Origin: SHLQ01 sp964517125
Lineage (GTDB): Bacteria > Actinomycetota > Acidimicrobiia > Acidimicrobiales > SHLQ01
Direction: 5' to 3'
Assembly: GCA_964517125.1 (NCBI GenBank)
Contig: CAZFBD010000011.1
Coordinates: 1-64,000 of the forward strand
DNA length: 64,000 nt
The notes under the pieces were generated by a model that was not told the origin of the DNA, did no database searches, and was given only the letters and a program-made list of their open reading frames with translations. Of this stretch, positions 44,277 to 53,846 are shown one piece after another; position 1 is the stretch's first letter, and each line of letters begins with the position of its first letter. Both the position numbers and the translations under genes were made by a program.

Positions 44277-44362
44277 CGGGCGAACACAGTTCAGCGCCGA
44301 CACCGCATTTTTGCTCGGGGCTGGACGACTGACGAATTACGCGGCCGGCTTCTGGCCTGCCG

Positions 44363-45631
44363 TCACATCCTCTCCCCCAGCTCGGCTCCCGACCGATGCT
44401 GCTCGGCCAGGCCCAGGCCAACCAGTTCCTCTTCGGGCCGAATTCGCAGCAGTCCGGTGACCCTGAGCAAACCGAACAGCGCTGTGCCGGCGACAATCGC
44501 CCATGAACACACGATGAGGATGCCCAACGCCTGAGCCGCCAGCTGATCGGTCCCGCCGCCGAACAACAGTCCGGCATCTGGTTCGGGTATCCACCGACCT
44601 GAACGCTCGGCGAACAACCCAACAGCCACGACACTCCACACTCCACAGACGCCAAACATCGCCACGACGCCGAGCGGATCATCGACACGTGCACGTTCGA
44701 TCATGACAGCCGCCGAGATGACGACCACTCCAGCGATGGCCCCGATTGCCAGCGCCGAGGCCGGCGAGACCACGTCGACGCCGGCAGAAACTGCGACGAG
44801 GCCAGCCACCAGCCCCCTTGCGGCGCTCAGCGAGCCGGCCCGGCCGGACCGACGCCAGGAGATCGCCATTGCGGAGAGCGATGCGGCCGCAGCCGACACC
44901 AACATGGAGACCGCCGCTGAGGGAAGATCGTCGGACCACGCACCCGGAAGCCCTCCGATGAAGCCAATCCAACCGACCGAAACGATCAGTGACCCGAGAA
45001 CCATCAGCGGAATCGAACGGCCGGGAATGACACGAGCCTGGCCGGTGGACCCGAACCTCCCCAGTCGCGGGCCGACCAGCATTGCGCCGGTCAGGCCCAA
45101 CCACCCTGCAAGCGCTGAAACGACTCCACCGCCGCCGGCGTCGGCAAACCGGGCGCCGCCGATGTCGATGTCGGACAGGAGCCCCTGTCCCCACGCCGCA
45201 CGGGCAGCGAGCGGGTACACGACCCCTGCGATGAGGGCAGCAGCCACGACATGACCAACGATCGTTGTTCGTTCGGCCAGAGCTCCGAGGGCGACCGACG
45301 CTACAAACACTGCCACCCCAAGATGCAGAAACAACCACGTGCCCGCCGAACCGCCGTCGAAGGCAATGATGCGGTCGGACAAGGGTGGATCGACCAGTCC
45401 GAACCAGTCGGTACCCACCCACGCAGATCCGGGGCCGAACCCCAGCGCGAACCCAACCATGGAGAACGCCAGCACGGCGGCAGCGAACTGCGCCACATGA
45501 CGTGCTGCGCTCGTGGACACGCTTCGGTAGCGCGTCACGCCCTGGATCATCACCACAATGCCCACGTGCGCGACCAATGTCAGCACGGCCGCGGCCGCCA
45601 TCCAGAAGTCGCTGACATCCGTTGAATTCAC
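44363..45631 (-). CDS. Amt/Rh-family membrane protein lacking the twin pore histidines
   Basis: 422 residues, about 11 helices. Aligned with E. coli AmtB, ADAGGGGVVSALAG corresponds to DFAGGTVVHIN and has Ser172 where His168 should be; AMFGVCGVWS corresponds to VFGVHGVCG and has Phe326 where His318 should be. Other parts fit the fold (GLVAGLVAVSAGVDVVSP). Twin His are needed for normal ammonium conduction, so this may be a sensor or carry another substrate. No glnK/glnB gene is adjacent. It is divergent from the GGDEF/EAL gene. Confidence 0.8.
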   Translation of the reverse strand: MNSTDVSDFWMAAAAVLTLVAHVGIVVMIQGVTRYRSVSTSAARHVAQFAAAVLAFSMVGFALGFGPGSAWVGTDWFGLVDPPLSDRIIAFDGGSAGTWLFLHLGVAVFVASVALGALAERTTIVGHVVAAALIAGVVYPLAARAAWGQGLLSDIDIGGARFADAGGGGVVSALAGWLGLTGAMLVGPRLGRFGSTGQARVIPGRSIPLMVLGSLIVSVGWIGFIGGLPGAWSDDLPSAAVSMLVSAAAASLSAMAISWRRSGRAGSLSAARGLVAGLVAVSAGVDVVSPASALAIGAIAGVVVISAAVMIERARVDDPLGVVAMFGVCGVWSVVAVGLFAERSGRWIPEPDAGLLFGGGTDQLAAQALGILIVCSWAIVAGTALFGLLRVTGLLRIRPEEELVGLGLAEQHRSGAELGERM

Positions 45632-45711
45632 AGTGATATTTCAGCACTCCAAAGGCCGTTTGGCCCAGACGGCGACGTCAAGGAAACAGCGATTCTGCCG
45701 ATAGTTGGAGT

Positions 45712-48705
45712 GTGTTGAAGCGTGCATTTCAGGGGCGACGAGATGCGAAAGCACCTCGCGCCCGCACGGACCTGCTTCGCCGGATCGCAATCGGACCCCG
45801 CCTCTGGCTCTTCGTTGCCGCCCCTGCTGCAGTTCTCGTGGCGCTCATTGGCCTGCTCGTGTGGACCGACGTCGAAACCACCGACGAGCTCCGCGGATTC
45901 ACCGCCAACACGGCCAACGTCACAGCCCTCGTGGACGCCCGAGCCACCGTGCAGGACGAACGCCACGAACTGGTGCATTCCGGCGCGATCCCCGATGACC
46001 GGCCGCTGCCCAGCGGCATCGATGGCAAGCGCACCGACGCATCCTTCCCCGATCGGGCCCTCGACACGCTCGACGGAACGAACCTCGCCATCGACCTGAA
46101 CGAACAGGTTCTGGTGGGCCGTGCACTGCACGCGTCCGGCCAACCTGAAGAAGCGGCAGATCGTTACACCGGCATCATCGAGGCGATCGACCGGGCCATT
46201 TCCCGCGAACTCCTCGACTCCCCGATCGGTGAGATCGACCGCAGAAGCGATGCCCTGCTCGCCGTGCTCGTCGCCAGCGAAGCACTCCTGCTCGAGGATC
46301 TGGAGATTCGAATCGGCTCGGCCGATCCGCTCACGATCGCACAGCTGCACGCCACCGAACTGGCCAGCCTGGATCGATTCTCGCGCGATGCCAGCCCCAC
46401 CGGTCATGCCCTGCTCGAAGAGCTCACGCTCACACCCGAGTGGGGAACCTCGGCCGTTCTCCGTTCGCAGCTGCTCGACCCCACCTTTGGTGATTTCGAC
46501 CTCGGGTCCTGGGTCTTCAACTCCACACTTCGAGCCGACGGAACCCACGAACTCGTCGTCGCCGAAGCCCGTGGCCTTCAGACCACCACGGACTCCCTCG
46601 CCGACCGGGGCATCGATCGCCTGGTCTGGCTCGGCACCATCGTCGGTGCGGTCCTGATCATCGGCGCGCTTGCCACCTTCGCCATTCGCCGCAGCATCGT
46701 GCAACCGCTCCAGGCCATCGGTCAGTCGGCCAAGCGCCTCGCCAAGGGCGAAGCGGCAGCCATCGACGACACAGCCCCGGACGAGATCGGAACCGTCGCC
46801 AAGGGAATCTCGTCGCTGCACGACACGATGAACCGGCTCTGGGCCGATGTGGACAAGGTTTCCCGGGCAACCATCGAAGGCGACTTCGACGCTCGGATCG
46901 ACACCACCGACCTCGAAGGCGACTGGCTCCGTCTGGCCGAAACCATGAACGCGACTCTCGCCACCGGCGAAGCCCACAACACCGCGGTCGAAGCCGAACT
47001 GATTCGCCGCGACGTCCTCACTGAAATCGCCGGAGCCGCACTGCTCGCCGAGAACGCCGGCGAGCTCACCGACGTCGTCCTCCGCAACCTTCCCGGCGCC
47101 GTACCCGGCTCCCACGCCCACCTGCATCAGCACCCGAGCGGCCCTCCGCTCTACCACCTGGGCGTGGACCTGGAGCCGACGATCTCCGCCCTGGAACTCC
47201 CGACCATCGCCGATCACGCCCAGCACGTGCAGCTGCGTGACGGCTCGGGCGTGGCCAGCCTGGTCGAGTTCGGACAGGGTCCACCGGCCGTCCTGGTGCT
47301 CGCGTTCGGCAAGACCGAACCCGAGGACCTCGGTCCATTGATCGGTCTGGTGGAAACCGCCAGCCGGGTGCTTGCTCAGGCGCACCGGCGACAGGCTGCC
47401 GAATGGTCCGCCACACATCACTTCGAACATGACGCCCTCACCGGCTTGCAGAACAGCGCCGGCCTGAACCGGTGGTTCGACGACCATTCGGACCGCGCCT
47501 CGACCTGGTCGGTCATCGGTGCCCAGCCGCTTCGCCTCGACTCGCTGGACAGCTCGTATGGCCGCGACGCCCGGAACACGCTGCTCACCATCGTCTCTCG
47601 ACGCCTGCGTCGAACCATTGGTGAGCACCAGGTCATCGCCCGGATCGGCGACCCCGAATTCGTGATCCTTGCTCCGACCGTTCAGGCACCCGAACAGATC
47701 GAACGCATCACGCAGGCGTTCGCCCATCCGCTTGCCGTCGGCAGCGAACTCATCTCGGTCGACCTCTCCATCGGTGTCGCCGACGTGGAGGACGACCTGG
47801 AGCAGGCGATCGCGAACGCTGCAACGGCATCACGGCAGAACACCGGCCGGACCACCGCCGTCGTGCACTTCGAACAGAAGCACCGCGAGACCGCGGTACG
47901 CCGAAACGATCTGCTTCGCTGGCTCGAGACCGCCATCGACGAACGCAGCCTGGAGGTCCACTTCCAGCCGGTCGTCAACGCCGTGAGCACCGTGGCCGAA
48001 GGCTACGAGTGCCTGATCCGCGGCAGCCGCAACGGAACCCCCATCTCTCCGGCCGAGTTCATCCCGCTCGCCGAGGAATCCAACCTCATCCTCGAGATCG
48101 GCGAATTCACTCTTCGGGAGGCCTGCGCCGCACTGCCGTTCCTGCCGGGCGACTCCCCGTACGTGGCCGTCAACCTGTCACCGATCGAACTCGGCGACGC
48201 CGGTCTGATCCGACGCATCGATGCCATCCTCAAGGAAACCGGCGTCCCCCGCGAACGCATCGTGTTCGAAGTCACCGAGGGCTCGGCCACGAACGAATCC
48301 GACATCGACCTGCTCCACCGCATCCGGGAACTTGGCGTGAAGATCGCCATCGACGACTTTGGCACCGGTCACTCCAGCCTGTCGTACCTGACCACGCTGC
48401 CCGCGCAGATCGTCAAGCTCGACCGTAGTCTGGTGACCCCGATCGTCAACGACCGTCTGTCCCGGACCGTGGTCGAGGGTGCCATCCGCATGGCGCACGA
48501 CATCGGCATGAGCGTGATTGCCGAAGGTGTCGAGACCAACGACGAACTCAATGCGCTCCGACGCTTCCGCTGCGACCGGATCCAGGGCTGGCTGACCGGA
48601 CGACCGGCTCCGCTCAAGGACCTCATCGAGGTCACGAACCATCCGCGGACCACGATCACCATGCCCACAGACCCGGCATCGCACGCAACGGTGGAGCACG
48701 GCTGA
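45712..48705 (+). CDS. Membrane HAMP protein with degenerate GGDEF and intact EAL domains
   Basis: 997 residues. Helix ~30-52, extracytoplasmic sensor ~53-305, second helix ~307-330, HAMP (IRRSIVQPLQAIGQSAKRLA), then a GAF-like segment. The GGDEF domain is worn: the signature reads IGDPEF (645-650), so cyclase activity is unlikely. The EAL domain keeps Glu766 (as ECL), NLSPIEL, FEVTEGS, DDFGTG (881-886), KLDRSLV and IAEGVE, so phosphodiesterase activity on c-di-GMP is plausible. GTG 45712. The next gene starts on its stop codon (TGATG), linking it to a solute-binding lipoprotein. Confidence 0.9.
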   Translation: MLKRAFQGRRDAKAPRARTDLLRRIAIGPRLWLFVAAPAAVLVALIGLLVWTDVETTDELRGFTANTANVTALVDARATVQDERHELVHSGAIPDDRPLPSGIDGKRTDASFPDRALDTLDGTNLAIDLNEQVLVGRALHASGQPEEAADRYTGIIEAIDRAISRELLDSPIGEIDRRSDALLAVLVASEALLLEDLEIRIGSADPLTIAQLHATELASLDRFSRDASPTGHALLEELTLTPEWGTSAVLRSQLLDPTFGDFDLGSWVFNSTLRADGTHELVVAEARGLQTTTDSLADRGIDRLVWLGTIVGAVLIIGALATFAIRRSIVQPLQAIGQSAKRLAKGEAAAIDDTAPDEIGTVAKGISSLHDTMNRLWADVDKVSRATIEGDFDARIDTTDLEGDWLRLAETMNATLATGEAHNTAVEAELIRRDVLTEIAGAALLAENAGELTDVVLRNLPGAVPGSHAHLHQHPSGPPLYHLGVDLEPTISALELPTIADHAQHVQLRDGSGVASLVEFGQGPPAVLVLAFGKTEPEDLGPLIGLVETASRVLAQAHRRQAAEWSATHHFEHDALTGLQNSAGLNRWFDDHSDRASTWSVIGAQPLRLDSLDSSYGRDARNTLLTIVSRRLRRTIGEHQVIARIGDPEFVILAPTVQAPEQIERITQAFAHPLAVGSELISVDLSIGVADVEDDLEQAIANAATASRQNTGRTTAVVHFEQKHRETAVRRNDLLRWLETAIDERSLEVHFQPVVNAVSTVAEGYECLIRGSRNGTPISPAEFIPLAEESNLILEIGEFTLREACAALPFLPGDSPYVAVNLSPIELGDAGLIRRIDAILKETGVPRERIVFEVTEGSATNESDIDLLHRIRELGVKIAIDDFGTGHSSLSYLTTLPAQIVKLDRSLVTPIVNDRLSRTVVEGAIRMAHDIGMSVIAEGVETNDELNALRRFRCDRIQGWLTGRPAPLKDLIEVTNHPRTTITMPTDPASHATVEHG

Positions 48706-50042
48706 TGCGCGTCCGCCTGATGTCGCTCCTTCTGCTGTTCGGCCTGCTTGCCGGATCGTGCGGTGCCGTACGTCCCGAACCTCTTGCGTTCGTGGACCAG
48801 GACGCCCGACCCGGCCAGTCGGTCATTCGCGTCGTGACCTGGGATGCAACCGCCCTGGCACCGGCCATCGAGCAATGGGAAACCGAACACCCGACAGCGC
48901 GCGTCGTGGTCGAAGTACGCCCTTCCGAAGTCCATCACGCCGATGTTCTCGACGACTCGACCGCAGCCGCCGACATCGTCGCTCTGGACTCCGGGTACAT
49001 CGAGGACTTCCGCAACCGAACCGACCTGTTCGTGGACCTGGCCCCGCTCGCAGAAGCGACGGACGACGGGCTGGACTGGCGCACCGACCAGGGAATCGCC
49101 GACGACGGCACCATCACCTCGGTCGCGGTCAACACCGGCGGCCTCCTCCTGGCAGTGCGCTCCGACCTTCTCGGCGACATCAATGACCCCAACGCTGCCG
49201 GGACGCTCCTCGGAGCGCTCGGCAACGCCAACACCTGGTGCGATCTCATCGCTGTGGGCGACGCCTATGCCGACGAGGCTCAGGAAGCCTTCCTCCCCTC
49301 GGCCGCCGACCTGTTCGAAGCCGTTCTGAACCAGGGAGACGTCCGATTCGTCGACGCGGACGGCAACCGGGTCCACACCGAAAGCGAAGCCGTCCACACC
49401 GCGTGGGAGACCGCCATGCTGGCGATCGGCACCGATCGGGACGATCTGCAGTTCGCCGAGCCCTGCGAAGACCAGAACTCGGGCATCCAGCGCATCACGG
49501 CGTTCAACCAGGCCTCGTTCACACCCGGATGGTCCGAGGGACTGCAGGACGGGGCATTCGCAGCGACATTCGCTCCGTCGTGGATGCTCGACCGTATTCG
49601 CACCACCGCCCCAGAGACCTCCGGAAACTGGGAGCTCCTGTCGGTTCCGGGCACGTTGGGGACCAACGGCGGCGCCTCGCTCGCCGTGAGCCGCAGCAGT
49701 GAACACACCGACCTTGCGATCGACCTGATCGGGCACCTCACTCGCTCCACGGTGCAGAGCGCCACCTTCCGCGATTTCGGCAACCTGCCCGCAGCGTCAT
49801 CGCAATACACCGCCGACGCCGTGCTCGACCATCGCGAGCCATTCTTCGGCTCAACACCCATTGGCGAGCTGTTCGTGGAGAGCGTCGAGGGCTACGAACC
49901 GGCACCCACCGCAGAGCACGATCAGGTGATCCTGCGGGAATTCCGGGCAGCCGTCGCACGGGTCGACGCAGGCACACAGACCCCCCAGCAGGCCTGGGAC
50001 GAGGCCATCTGGCGCATCGACCTGTTCATCTCCGAGAACTGA
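48705..50042 (+). CDS. Extracellular solute-binding lipoprotein (family 1-like)
   Basis: 445 residues. Lipobox LLAGSCGA after a short hydrophobic helix. Periplasmic-binding-protein features of the sugar family: VIRVVTWDATALAPAIEQWE, ADIVALDSGYIEDF, GGASLAVSRSSEHTDLAIDL. No permease or ATPase gene accompanies it. Its ATG shares one base with the stop of the EAL gene, so it may deliver ligand information to that protein's outer domain instead of feeding a transporter. Confidence 0.85.
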   Translation: MRVRLMSLLLLFGLLAGSCGAVRPEPLAFVDQDARPGQSVIRVVTWDATALAPAIEQWETEHPTARVVVEVRPSEVHHADVLDDSTAAADIVALDSGYIEDFRNRTDLFVDLAPLAEATDDGLDWRTDQGIADDGTITSVAVNTGGLLLAVRSDLLGDINDPNAAGTLLGALGNANTWCDLIAVGDAYADEAQEAFLPSAADLFEAVLNQGDVRFVDADGNRVHTESEAVHTAWETAMLAIGTDRDDLQFAEPCEDQNSGIQRITAFNQASFTPGWSEGLQDGAFAATFAPSWMLDRIRTTAPETSGNWELLSVPGTLGTNGGASLAVSRSSEHTDLAIDLIGHLTRSTVQSATFRDFGNLPAASSQYTADAVLDHREPFFGSTPIGELFVESVEGYEPAPTAEHDQVILREFRAAVARVDAGTQTPQQAWDEAIWRIDLFISEN

Positions 50043-50099
50043 ACACACCCAATCCCACTTTTTGCTGGCTGCGTTGCGGTCGTTGGGAGCGGAAACAAC

Positions 50100-50105
50100 T
50101 ACGCT
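50100..50105 (+). promoter_or_regulatory. -10 box TACGCT of Hdr-like gene
   Basis: TACGCT ends 6 nt before ATG 50112; no Shine-Dalgarno, consistent with a leaderless message. Confidence 0.4.
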
Positions 50106-50111
50106 TTCGCC

Positions 50112-53100
50112 ATGAACTTCAAGCGTCTGACCCCGCAGCAGGTCGTGCTCGGCATCGGCATCGGCGTCGCCCTCATCACCGTCCTCTCCGGCATTGCGGC
50201 CGAGGTGTTCGCCTTCAAGAACGAGAACGAGGTCCACCGGACGGTGTTTGCGAACATCCCCGATGTGATCCGCCTGATCTTCTACACCGTCATCCCCATC
50301 ATGATCGTGTACGGAGCCTGGATGTTCTCGCTCCGCATCAAGAACTGGCGACGAGGCGGACCCGACAACCGAGCCACCACGAAAGAGAACGCCGGCCGAC
50401 GCCTGGCCGACTTCCGATCCGGCGTCTACATGCGCACCCTGCTGCGTGAACCCGCCGCCGGCATCATGCACTCGATGATGTACTTCGGGTTCGTCATCCT
50501 GTTGGGTGTCACAACGGTCCTCGAGATCGACCATCAGCTTCCCGAAGCCGCAAAGTTCCTCCATGGCGGCACGTACAAGGCCTACTCCTTCATCGGCGAC
50601 GCCGCCGGCCTCATGTTCACGATCTCCATCGTGTGGGCCATCGCCCGCCGGTACGGACCCCGCGCCATGCGCCCGTACCGCATTCGCATCAAGAGCAAGC
50701 CCGAACACGCCATCATCCTCGGCACGTTCCTGGCCCTCGGCGTCACCGGCTTCCTCGCCGAAGGCTGGCGCATCGCCCTCGAGGGCGAACTCGCAGGCGG
50801 CGTGCTTCCCGAGTACGAAAAGTGGTCGTTCGTGGGCTACCCAATCGCCCAACTCGTCGAAGGAAGCGGATCACTTTCCGGCTGGCACCAGTTCTGGTGG
50901 ATCTTCCACGTCCTGTCGTTCGTGACGTTCCTCCTCCTGCTCCCCATCACCATGCTCCGCCACATCTTCACCTCACCGCTGAACATGTACCTGAAGGACA
51001 AGGATCGGCCCAAGGGCGCAATGAAGCCCATGCCGAACCTCATGGAGACCGAGCTCGAATCCTTCGGTGCCTCCACCATCGAGGACTTCACCTGGAAGCA
51101 GCTCCTCGACACCGACTCGTGCACCATGTGTGGCCGCTGCACCAGCGTCTGCCCGGCTCACGCAACCGGCAAGCCCTTGGACCCCCGCGAGATCGTGCTC
51201 AAGACCGGCGAAGTCATGGCCCGCACCGGCGATCCCGCCGTGTCCCCTCCCATCGGCGTCGACGCCGAGATCACCGTTCCCAGCAACTGGATGTTCGACC
51301 GGGTGTCCTCCGAAGAGCTCTGGGCATGTACCTCATGTCGCGCTTGTGACGACATCTGTCCGGTGAACATCGAGATCCTCGACAAGATCCTCGACATGCG
51401 TCGCTACCTGTCGCTGATGGAGTCCGATTTCCCGACCGAGCTCGGCAACGCCTACCGGGGCATGGAAAACCAGATGAACCCCTGGGCCATGAGCCAGGGC
51501 GAGCGCGCCGACTGGGTCGACGACGGCTCCGTCGAGATTCTCGCCGGCGACGAAATCCTCGAAGCCGAATACCTGTACTGGGTCGGTTGCGCCGGCTCAT
51601 TCGACGACAAGAACAAGAAGGTCAGCCAGGCCCTGTCGAAGCTGCTGAACCGGGCCAACGTGTCGTTCGCCATCCTGGGCCCGAACGAGAACTGCACCGG
51701 CGACTCCGCTCGCCGAACCGGCAACGAGTACATCTTCCAGATGCTCGCCATGCAGAACATCGAAGTGCTCAACGGCATGGGCGTGAAGAAGATCATCACC
51801 CAGTGCCCGCACTGCTTCAACACGCTGCAGAACGAATACCCGCAGCTCGGTGGTCACTACGAGGTCATCCACCACAGCGAGTTCCTGTCGCAGCTGGTCG
51901 ACGACGGCAGCCTGGACATGACCAACGCCGAGCTCGACGAGCGCATCGTGTACCACGACGCCTGCTACCTGGGCCGCCACAACGACATCTACGTGGCGCC
52001 CCGCAAGGTCATCGGCTCCCTCGGCGGCGTCGAGGTTCTGGAAGCCGAACGCAACGGCAACAAGAGCATGTGCTGTGGTGCTGGTGGCGGCCGCTTCTGG
52101 ATGGAAGAGACCGTTGGCAAGGACGTGAACGTGGAACGTTCACAACAGCTCCTCGAAACCGGCGCATCGCGCATCGCGACCGCCTGCCCGTTCTGTTACG
52201 TCATGATCGATGACGGCGTGAAGGGCCAAGGAGTCGACGAGGACGAGGTCCAGGTCGCAGACATCGCCATCCACATGCTCGATGCTCTGGAGCGCGGCGA
52301 TCAGCTCGCAACCGCTCGGGCCCTGTCGCCGGTCATGTTCGAATCGTCCGTGACCCTCGGTGGGTCTTCCGACGGGGGCGGCGGCACCGCAACCCTCGCG
52401 CCGATCGCTGAGCCAGGCATTGCCACCGGCGGCGGCGATGCTGGTGACGACGGTTCCGACGATGACCCCGACGACGGAATCACGGTCGTCGCCGACAGCG
52501 ATGGCGACGATGACGACGACGGCACCGATGCCATCGAAGCGTCAGCCGACGACAGTGATGCTGCATCTGCGGCCGATGATGCCGCAGCAGTCGCTGCCGC
52601 GGCACAGGCTGCCGCCGAGGCGGAGGCAGCTGAAGCAGAGGCAAAGGCCGCGGCAGCTGCCAAAGCCGCCGCCGAAGCAGAGGCCGAGGCGCAGGCGCAG
52701 GCGCAGGCGGCAACCGAAGCCGCTGCGGCGGCAGAGGCTGAAGCTGCCGAAGCCAAGGCTGCGGCCCATGCTGAAGCTGCCGAAGCCGAAGCCCGGGCCG
52801 CCGAGCAGGCGCTCGCCGAGGCACGCGCCAAGCAGGAGGCCGAGGAGGAAGCTGCACGAGCTGCCGCCGAGGCTGAGGCTGCCACCCTGGCCGAACTCCC
52901 CACCGACGACCTCACGCAGATTCGTGGCATCGGTTCGTCCCTCGACGGAATTCTCGGCGACCTCGGTATCCGGAACTTCGATCAGGTGGCGTCCATGTCA
53001 CCCGAGTACCGCCAGGGTCTCGACGACTACCTGCAGTTCGAAGGACGTATCGAACGCGACGACTGGATTGGCCAGGCGGCCCGCCTTCGCGGCGACCGCA

Positions 53101-53834
53101 CACCTGTCGCAGCAACGCTTCCGACGCTTCCATCGGCTCCGCCCGCAACCGACGCGTCGGCCCGCGCTGCCCGTGCAGCCGAGTCCACGGCCGCCGACTT
53201 TGCGCTGGGCATCGACAAGGGCGACGACGCCGAATGGCGTTCGGTCGAACCCGACGACCTGAAGGTCATCAAGGGCATCGGTCCCAAGCTCGAGGGAACA
53301 CTGCACGAAAACGGCATTCGCACGTACGAGCAGATTGCCGCCTTCCAGCCCGAGTACATCGATCGGCTCGAGCACTTCATGAGCTTCAGCGGCCGCATCA
53401 CCCGCGACGAGTGGATGTCGCAGGCGCAGGAGCTGGCGAACACCCGTGAGCCCAAGACCGCGGCGCTTCCCCCGCTGCCTGCGATCCCGGCTCCCGAGGA
53501 CACACCGAACGCTCCGAAGCGTGGCAGTGGCTCGGTCGACGCCTCCCCCACCGCCGATTGGCGGATCGCCGATCCCGATGACCTGAAGGTCATCAAGGGC
53601 ATCGGCCCGAAGCTCGAATCGCTGCTGCACGAGATTGGTGTCCGCACCTACGAGCAGATCGCTGCGTTCCCACGCGACTACATCGAGGAGCTCAACGGCT
53701 TCCTGTCGTTCTCGGGCCGCATCGAGCGCGACGAATGGGTCAAGCAGGCTGCCTCGTTGTGCAAGACCCGCGGTCCCAAGACCTCGGCCCTTCCGCCGAT
53801 TCCTGCGAGCCGGCCCGCCAACGCCACCAACTGA
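50112..53834 (+). CDS. Hdr-like membrane Fe-S oxidoreductase fused to three helix-hairpin-helix repeats
   Basis: 1,240 residues. Residues 1-~300: membrane domain with five to six helices, like NarI/HdrE-type b-haem subunits. Two [4Fe-4S] sites follow: CTMCGRCTSVCP (~336) and CTSCRACDDICP (~407). Then two CCG domains of the HdrB/GlpC/LutA type (WVGCAGS, CPHCFNTL; YHDACYLGRH, MCCGAGGGRFW, CPFCYVMI). Residues ~760-925 are an acidic, then Ala/Glu-rich coiled coil. The end has three ~65-residue repeats (at ~927, 1043, 1151), each like DDLKVIKGIGPKLE plus SGRIERDEWVKQA, as found at the ends of some NuoE proteins. Likely passes electrons between the quinone pool and a cytosolic partner; the repeats may bind a partner. 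Confidence 0.88.
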   Translation: MNFKRLTPQQVVLGIGIGVALITVLSGIAAEVFAFKNENEVHRTVFANIPDVIRLIFYTVIPIMIVYGAWMFSLRIKNWRRGGPDNRATTKENAGRRLADFRSGVYMRTLLREPAAGIMHSMMYFGFVILLGVTTVLEIDHQLPEAAKFLHGGTYKAYSFIGDAAGLMFTISIVWAIARRYGPRAMRPYRIRIKSKPEHAIILGTFLALGVTGFLAEGWRIALEGELAGGVLPEYEKWSFVGYPIAQLVEGSGSLSGWHQFWWIFHVLSFVTFLLLLPITMLRHIFTSPLNMYLKDKDRPKGAMKPMPNLMETELESFGASTIEDFTWKQLLDTDSCTMCGRCTSVCPAHATGKPLDPREIVLKTGEVMARTGDPAVSPPIGVDAEITVPSNWMFDRVSSEELWACTSCRACDDICPVNIEILDKILDMRRYLSLMESDFPTELGNAYRGMENQMNPWAMSQGERADWVDDGSVEILAGDEILEAEYLYWVGCAGSFDDKNKKVSQALSKLLNRANVSFAILGPNENCTGDSARRTGNEYIFQMLAMQNIEVLNGMGVKKIITQCPHCFNTLQNEYPQLGGHYEVIHHSEFLSQLVDDGSLDMTNAELDERIVYHDACYLGRHNDIYVAPRKVIGSLGGVEVLEAERNGNKSMCCGAGGGRFWMEETVGKDVNVERSQQLLETGASRIATACPFCYVMIDDGVKGQGVDEDEVQVADIAIHMLDALERGDQLATARALSPVMFESSVTLGGSSDGGGGTATLAPIAEPGIATGGGDAGDDGSDDDPDDGITVVADSDGDDDDDGTDAIEASADDSDAASAADDAAAVAAAAQAAAEAEAAEAEAKAAAAAKAAAEAEAEAQAQAQAATEAAAAAEAEAAEAKAAAHAEAAEAEARAAEQALAEARAKQEAEEEAARAAAEAEAATLAELPTDDLTQIRGIGSSLDGILGDLGIRNFDQVASMSPEYRQGLDDYLQFEGRIERDDWIGQAARLRGDRTPVAATLPTLPSAPPATDASARAARAAESTAADFALGIDKGDDAEWRSVEPDDLKVIKGIGPKLEGTLHENGIRTYEQIAAFQPEYIDRLEHFMSFSGRITRDEWMSQAQELANTREPKTAALPPLPAIPAPEDTPNAPKRGSGSVDASPTADWRIADPDDLKVIKGIGPKLESLLHEIGVRTYEQIAAFPRDYIEELNGFLSFSGRIERDEWVKQAASLCKTRGPKTSALPPIPASRPANATN

Positions 53835-53846
53835 CGCCAGCTCGGG

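Noticed and set aside
45628..47727. Long minus-strand open frame opposite the GGDEF/EAL gene
   Set aside because: No recognisable domain; the plus-strand frame has HAMP and EAL motifs.
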